Assembly (NCBI GenBank): GCA_002418625.1
Contig: DIEM01000011.1
Coordinates: 1 to 36,230 of the forward strand
Direction of reading: 5' to 3'
Source of the DNA: Firmicutes bacterium UBA5774
GTDB taxonomy: Bacteria > Bacillota > Clostridia > Peptostreptococcales > Anaerovoracaceae
Length of the DNA: 36,230 nucleotides
Shown: piece by piece, positions 31,810-36,230 of the stretch
Position numbering within the stretch: position 1 is the first letter of the stretch
Layout: each line of letters opens with the position of its first letter
Position numbers and translations under genes: made by a program
The notes under the pieces: model-generated
The model's input: the letters and a program-made list of their open reading frames with translations, nothing else
Told to the model about the DNA's origin: nothing
Database searches by the model: none

Positions 31810-33057
31810 ATGCCCATTTTGTTATCTGAGGAGCTGGATCGGCGACAACCCAGCATGAGAAAAGTAAGACAAAAATTCGATAACAAATCTGTGCTGGATA
31901 TTGAAGAAGCTTTAGAAAAAGAATTGCATAAAGCCGACATTTTGTCGAAATTCAAGCCGGGGATGAATATAGCCGTTGCTGTAGGTAGCCGCGGCATTTG
32001 TCGGATTGATAAAATAGTAAAAAAAATCGTGGCTGTCCTAAAAGAAAATGGAACGATTCCTTTCATTGTATCTGCGATGGGCAGCCATGGGGGAGGAACG
32101 GTGGAAGGACAACGAGAGATCTTGAGAGGATATGGAATTACAAAAGAAAACATTGGAGCTCAAGTCGTAGTGAGTCTTGATGTTGTGGAGCTTGGCAATA
32201 CATCCTTGGGTAATGCGGTTTATACTGACAGAACGGCTTATGAGGCGGATATGACGATTTTGATCAACCGAATCAAACCGCATACGGATTTTGATGGGAA
32301 AGGGGATATTGAAAGCGGGCTTTGTAAAATGGCTTGCATCGGTTTGGGAAATCACATTGGCTGCATATCGATCCATAAAGCAGGGGTCGAGCATTTTCCA
32401 GGAGTTCTCAAGCAAGCGGCTTCTTTGGTATTCAGTAAATCAAATATAGGCTTTGGTATTGCAATTGTCGAAAATGCAGTTCATGAACCGTATCTAATTG
32501 AGGCTGTACCGATTGAAAATATTTTTTCCAGAGAAACTGAGCTTTTGCAGCTGGCTAAAATGAAAATGGGGAAGATTCAATTTGATGAAATAGACATTTT
32601 AATAATAGAAGAAATTGGAAAAAATATTTCCGGAACCGGAATGGACCCCAATATAGTAGGGCGGCTCGGAATCAAAAAAGACTTAGTGGGTATTCCGGCA
32701 ATCAACTGTATTGCCGTGTTAAATCTGTCGGAAAAAACACATGGAAATGCAACGGGGATAGGCTTGTCTGATGTGACAACCCAAAAAGTATTGCAGAATA
32801 TTGATTTTGAGATTACTTATGCTAATTGCTTAGTAAGCGGCTCTAAATTGGGACTGGCATGTGCCAGACTTCCTATTGTGATGGAGGATGACAATGCAGC
32901 AATTGCGGCGGCATTGAAAATTTGGGGCGGTGAAGATACTGCAAGTTGCCGTATCGTGAGGATAAAGAATACATCGGAATTGGAGCATATTTATGTTTCA
33001 GAGGCTTTATGGCCGTATGTTGAAGGAAATCCAAATCTGTTTGAATTCGAATGCTGA
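31810..33057 (+). CDS. LarA-like protein (lactate racemase domain, DUF2088)
   Basis: A 415-residue protein of the LarA-like superfamily, whose characterised members racemise or epimerise 2-hydroxy acids with a nickel-pincer nucleotide. Visible motifs are MGSHGGGT with His93, INRIKPHTDFDG with His158, and ESGLCKMACIGLG with Lys173; His189 lies 16 residues after Lys173, the same spacing as the cofactor-linked Lys184 and nickel-ligand His200 of lactate racemase. The start after GAGGAGGTG is ATG at 31810. With the TRAP transporter and the 2-hydroxyacid dehydrogenase, inversion of an imported hydroxy acid is the likely role. Genes making the cofactor (larB, larC, larE) are not in the window. Confidence 0.78.
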   Translation: MPILLSEELDRRQPSMRKVRQKFDNKSVLDIEEALEKELHKADILSKFKPGMNIAVAVGSRGICRIDKIVKKIVAVLKENGTIPFIVSAMGSHGGGTVEGQREILRGYGITKENIGAQVVVSLDVVELGNTSLGNAVYTDRTAYEADMTILINRIKPHTDFDGKGDIESGLCKMACIGLGNHIGCISIHKAGVEHFPGVLKQAASLVFSKSNIGFGIAIVENAVHEPYLIEAVPIENIFSRETELLQLAKMKMGKIQFDEIDILIIEEIGKNISGTGMDPNIVGRLGIKKDLVGIPAINCIAVLNLSEKTHGNATGIGLSDVTTQKVLQNIDFEITYANCLVSGSKLGLACARLPIVMEDDNAAIAAALKIWGGEDTASCRIVRIKNTSELEHIYVSEALWPYVEGNPNLFEFEC

Positions 33058-33106
33058 ACAAACGATTTCGAGGACCGGCCTGTTTTGATCATATCCAAGG
33101 CAGTAT

Positions 33107-33143
33107 AAAAACATCGCGCGGAACATTCTCGGTTCCGCGCGAT
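33107..33143 (-). terminator. Terminator of the SGNH gene
   Basis: ATCGCGCGGAAC (33113-33124) pairs perfectly with 33132-33143, 12 bp with a 7-base loop; on the minus strand it is followed by G and five T. It may also stop the LarA-like transcript from the other side, though no good T-run is present on that strand. Confidence 0.82.
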
Positions 33144-33201
33144 ATCAATTTAAATTCAATATATTATGAGTGTTTCAAGTCCATGCACTGAAAGTCATTT
33201 G

Positions 33202-33810
33202 CTAGTTGCTGCATAACCCCGAATCTTTTACGATATTGAAGAGGATTTTGTGGCCTTTGGCATTCAGCTTGAGTCCGTCGGCGTAGAATTGCGACGTATC
33301 CTTGCCTGCCGTGGCTTTTTCAAATTCTCCCTGCAGGTCAACCACTAAGAAGCCATCCTTCGCAGCTGCATCCAGGATTTTTTGTCGATATGCGCGCATT
33401 TTGACATTGCCCTCCTGGAAGTCGATACAAGTATTAGCTTCGAACCCCAGGTCCTCATTCATGGACTCGCAGGCGATCAGCTCATCAACAAGCAGCGGAA
33501 CGGCGACAACAGGCCTGATATTGTTTTTCTTGCAGCGATCCACCATCTCCATGAGTTTTCCGAACACATAATCAACATCTCCGTCTTTTGTGACAATGTC
33601 CTTTGTGCCGAATACAAGCATGGCGCAATCCGGCTTTTCAGCGATCACATCATCGTAGAATCGGTTGAGTATATCTTCCGCGGTGCTTCCATTGACGCCT
33701 TTGTTGATGATCTCGTGATCCGAAGCCGCAGACCATAGACTCACAAAGCTGTCTTTGGATCTGACGGGAAAACCATTTACGATGCTTCCGCCGATGACGA
33801 CAATTTTCAT
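33202..33810 (-). CDS. SGNH/GDSL-fold protein with altered catalytic residues
   Basis: A 202-residue cytoplasmic protein with the SGNH-hydrolase layout: block I VIGGSIVNGF with Ser9, block II NKGVNGSTAEDIL, block III MLVFGTKDIV and block V YADGLKLNAKGHKIL. Key residues deviate: Gly replaces Asp before Ser9, Lys70 replaces the oxyanion Asn of GxND, and Lys181 replaces the catalytic His of the DxxH motif, although Asp178 remains. It may not be a normal esterase. TTGGAGGTG precedes the ATG at 33810. It converges on the LarA-like gene and has its own AT-rich promoter region. Confidence 0.78.
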   Translation of the reverse strand: MKIVVIGGSIVNGFPVRSKDSFVSLWSAASDHEIINKGVNGSTAEDILNRFYDDVIAEKPDCAMLVFGTKDIVTKDGDVDYVFGKLMEMVDRCKKNNIRPVVAVPLLVDELIACESMNEDLGFEANTCIDFQEGNVKMRAYRQKILDAAAKDGFLVVDLQGEFEKATAGKDTSQFYADGLKLNAKGHKILFNIVKDSGLCSN

Positions 33811-34158
33811 ACTAAACACCTCCAAAAATTCTTGCCAGCAATTGATTTTTCAACCATTAAAATTTATTAGGTATGTATACATTATACTCTATATATGCAA
33901 ATGTAAATATTGAATTTCAAAAAAAACAAAGAAATAATTCTCGTCAAATTGATGACAAGCAAATATTATAAGGCATAGACGCGGGACTACAACTGCAAGC
34001 GTCAATGAAACACGTGACATTTAAAGGAAAAGCAGTGATTGAAATGACGGCGCTGCTATGATAACATAAAAAAACACGTTGCTCGATATAGTTGCATGTT
34101 TATTGGCCTAAAGCCAGTGAGAACAATATTTTTTGCCCGGCCGGCCTGGAGTTTCCTT
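33811..34158. other. 348-bp divergent gap, AT-rich
   Basis: For the SGNH gene a minus-strand TATAAT (33881-33886) and TTTACA (33902-33907) are visible, but the 15-base spacer is short. A palindrome ATGTATACAT (33873-33882) overlaps the -10, and GTCA-N6-TGAC lies at 33943-33956. For the + strand gene I see no clear promoter, and no other gene is present. Confidence 0.5.
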
Positions 34159-34812
34159 ATGAAAATGCTTCGCAGAATAATCACGATCGCCGCTGTCATC
34201 CTGCTGCTTGCCGTAGCGGCTTTTCTTGCCGTGCTGCTTTTTGCCGGAGAGGACCCTGCGGAATATGCCGAAAAACTGGATGCCGAAATTGCAGGAGTCG
34301 AAGACGCCATCTACACGGAAATCCACAGCGAGCTGTCGGATATGGGGTATGCCGCCGCAGGCGAAAGCGGCAGTACAGCCGGCCCCGCCCGAGATCAGGA
34401 GGCGGAGACAGCAGCTGCGCCAGATTTCAAGCCCGACCCTGTCGTGGAGGGGAAGATCAGGCAGACCTATACAAACGCGTTCTATAAGCTCGAAGCGAGC
34501 GCTAAAGCCATGCTGGATCAGCTTGTGGCGGATGCCGCGGCGGAATATGAAATATTAAAGGAGAACGGCGCCGTAACGAATCAGTCAAAGGTCGATCTTG
34601 CTTCGACCTACATCAGGCGGGCGGATGTACTTGAGGCGAAATATGATGACAGTGTCGACCTGCTGCTCATAGACCTGCAGATGCAACTGACAAGAATCGG
34701 ATTTTCGTCGGCAGAGGCCGCGCGCATCGCGAATGAATATGAGGCTGTCTATGAAGCGGAAAAAGAAGCGGGCCGAAAGGCAATGATGGATCGTATCGAG
34801 GCATTCATATAA
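34159..34812 (+). CDS. Membrane-anchored helical protein of unknown function
   Basis: I do not recognise this 217-residue protein. After a basic start (MKMLRRII) comes one hydrophobic helix (about residues 8-30); the rest is acidic, rich in Ala, Glu and Asp and predicted mostly helical, with a low-complexity linker at about 70-95 (ESGSTAGPARDQEAETAAAP). The topology suggests an extracytoplasmic domain held by an N-terminal anchor. GGAG at 34148-34151 with a 7-base spacer supports the ATG at 34159; an ATG at 34096 has no site. It precedes a secreted surface-type protein on the same strand by 219 bases and its GC-rich codon use resembles that gene rather than the region to its left. Confidence 0.7.
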   Translation: MKMLRRIITIAAVILLLAVAAFLAVLLFAGEDPAEYAEKLDAEIAGVEDAIYTEIHSELSDMGYAAAGESGSTAGPARDQEAETAAAPDFKPDPVVEGKIRQTYTNAFYKLEASAKAMLDQLVADAAAEYEILKENGAVTNQSKVDLASTYIRRADVLEAKYDDSVDLLLIDLQMQLTRIGFSSAEAARIANEYEAVYEAEKEAGRKAMMDRIEAFI

Positions 34813-34871
34813 CTAGCCGGTCACAAGAGAGTCACAAGTATCGATTCTGGAGCTAAAATCGTGACATCTAT

Positions 34872-34900
34872 TTGTTGCGTTTAAAAAAATACGATGATAC
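34872..34900 (+). promoter_or_regulatory. Weak candidate sigma-A promoter of the surface protein gene
   Basis: TTGTTG (34872-34877) and TGATAC (34895-34900) are 17 bases apart in the 219-base gap before the secreted protein. It matches the consensus only in part. The rest of the gap holds no clear hairpin. Confidence 0.35.
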
Positions 34901-35031
34901 AATTGAAAACAGAATTTCATATCGTGGAAATGTTGTTATTAGAATCTTTATGATATATTGCCAATTCCAGGATCCCATAAATTCTAACAGGCCAGATTCA
35001 GGCCCGAGTTCGACCTAAGGAGGAAATTTTT

Positions 35032-36230
35032 ATGAAACAATTCAAGAGACAGCTATCAATCGTTATTTCCCTGTTGCTTTTACTCGCGATGATACCGGGA
35101 ACGGCTTTTGCGATCAGCGATGCCGGACTTGCGGCAAGTAAAGCCTCGGAGATCGTCGACGCGATCGCGGCCGAGCTGGACCCGGCAACTTTAGAGGCCC
35201 TGGAAACAGAACAGGCAAGAGTCGTGGCGCTGACATCCGATCCGGACGATCCGGTCTGGGATGAGGTTTTCGCGCTGCTCCCGGTGGATACGCTGGTGGC
35301 GGACGGCAAATTCGGCAGCGAAGCAGCAGCCGAAGCGGCAATGATGGACCTGATCGCGGATTTTTCCGGCATTGACTTTTTCGGTTCCGCGGATCTTTAT
35401 TCTGAAATATATGCTGTGATGGACGCCAACATCAGCGAGCTGTACAATACTTTCGGCGAAGCGAACGTCAATGACGTTATTGACACGCTGTGGTCGCTGG
35501 ACGACTCAACCTATGATTACGCGGGATTGGCCGACATCATCGAAGCCGGCACCATTCTGCTTGAGGCCTCTTCCACGAGTGATTCTTTAATTGCGGCTGC
35601 TGCCCAGGAGGTTGTCGACAGAGTGCCGGCAAGTCTTATCACCGCGGCGGGCCCGGCGCTTTCCGAAGCCGGATGGACTGCGGCAGACGTGATCGAGGCG
35701 TCGTTTATTCTCGCCCATAAACCTGCTGCGGCTGTTTCGGGCGGAGGCGGCGGAGGAGGTCTTGTCACTGAAGAAGAGGAAGAACCTGCACCCGAAGTCG
35801 AAGTGTCTTCATCTGATGTTGATACAACGACTGAAACCGTAGACGGTCAGACTGTGATCACGGCGACCGTCGAAGACAGTGTCATCGAAGCGATTCTCGA
35901 CGCCAACACGGAAGGCGTCGTCATCGTCATACCGGTATCCGGAAGCAGTGATACCGTCAATGCCAAGCTCTCCGGCGCTATCGTCGATGCGATGGCAGAC
36001 GGTGAAGCGATCCTTGAAATCCAGACGCCGCTTGGAAACTACTCCCTCCCGGCAGCTGACATAGACATCGCCGCAGTCGCTGCAGAGCTGGGGGCAGGCT
36101 CGGATCTGGCAGACATCACTGTAACGGTCACGATCGCCGTGCCGTCCGCAGACACTGTCAAGATCATTGAGGATGCAGCCGAAGGCAGCTTTGCTATAGT
36201 GATCCCGCCGATCGATTTTGAAATCACCTG
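35032..36230 (+). CDS. Secreted surface-layer-type protein, 3' end missing
   Basis: The frame starts with ATG after AAGGAGG and stays open to the window end, so at least 399 residues. A signal peptide is clear (MKQFKRQ, hydrophobic core, cleavage after GTAFA at about residue 27). An Ala-, Asp- and Glu-rich helical domain runs to about 235, then a linker of seven Gly and an acidic stretch (EEEEEPAPEVEV), then a beta-type segment beginning TTTETVDGQTVITATVEDS. Clostridial cell-surface proteins with terminal SLH repeats often have this layout, but no SLH domain is visible here; one may follow beyond the window. The function beyond surface location is not known. Confidence 0.8.
   Translation, partial: MKQFKRQLSIVISLLLLLAMIPGTAFAISDAGLAASKASEIVDAIAAELDPATLEALETEQARVVALTSDPDDPVWDEVFALLPVDTLVADGKFGSEAAAEAAMMDLIADFSGIDFFGSADLYSEIYAVMDANISELYNTFGEANVNDVIDTLWSLDDSTYDYAGLADIIEAGTILLEASSTSDSLIAAAAQEVVDRVPASLITAAGPALSEAGWTAADVIEASFILAHKPAAAVSGGGGGGGLVTEEEEEPAPEVEVSSSDVDTTTETVDGQTVITATVEDSVIEAILDANTEGVVIVIPVSGSSDTVNAKLSGAIVDAMADGEAILEIQTPLGNYSLPAADIDIAAVAAELGAGSDLADITVTVTIAVPSADTVKIIEDAAEGSFAIVIPPIDFEIT

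Overview
The window looks like a chromosomal segment of an anaerobic, low-to-medium GC Bacillota, probably an amino-acid- or acid-fermenting member of the Clostridia. The grounds are strong AGGAGG-type ribosome sites with several TTG starts, a FabK-type (flavin) enoyl-ACP reductase, a tungsten-type aldehyde:ferredoxin oxidoreductase, iron alcohol dehydrogenases, sigma-54 activators with PAS sensors, a TRAP transporter, and a secreted protein with a poly-glycine linker of the kind seen in clostridial surface-layer proteins. No rRNA, tRNA, CRISPR array, transposase or prophage gene was seen.

Region 1 (1-5870, + strand) is a type II fatty-acid synthesis operon: 'fabK (cut by the window edge), fabD, fabG, fabF, fabZ and a FabT-like MarR regulator. 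A second FabK/nitronate monooxygenase-family flavoprotein follows from its own sigma-A promoter. A bidirectional terminator at 5912-5965 closes the block.

Region 2 (6005-24032) is a sigma-54 island. Three PAS-AAA+-Fis activators (11778-13493 -, 13658-15391 +, 16910-18310 -) sit among two saccharopine-dehydrogenase-like genes, two iron alcohol dehydrogenases, an aldehyde:ferredoxin oxidoreductase with a DMT exporter, and a catabolic set (unknown protein, sodium:solute symporter, small membrane partner, YtcJ-like amidohydrolase). Five perfect -24/-12 elements (GG-N10-GC) stand in front of the two dehydrogenase-like genes, the two alcohol dehydrogenases and the AOR gene. Two of them are preceded by the same array of GTTTC-N6-GAAAC dyads: one proximal copy, then a pair 22-23 bp apart that ends one base from the stop codon of the upstream activator. 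I infer activator binding sites and a duplicated activator/UAS/promoter cassette.

Region 3 (24234-33810) is visibly more AT-rich. An AraC-type regulator with a C-terminal GH39-like domain that seems to lack the catalytic acid/base precedes a + strand cluster: a DapA-family aldolase/lyase, a three-gene TRAP transporter (dctP, dctQ, dctM), a D-2-hydroxyacid dehydrogenase with an altered nucleotide-binding motif, and a LarA-like protein with a plausible set of cofactor and catalytic residues. Together they suggest uptake and catabolism of a hydroxy or sugar acid. A perfect 46-bp palindrome separates dctP from dctQ. An SGNH-fold protein with degenerate catalytic residues lies convergent at the end.

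Region 4 (34159-36230, + strand) holds a membrane-anchored helical protein of unknown role and the first 399 codons of a secreted, probably surface-layer-type protein that runs off the window.
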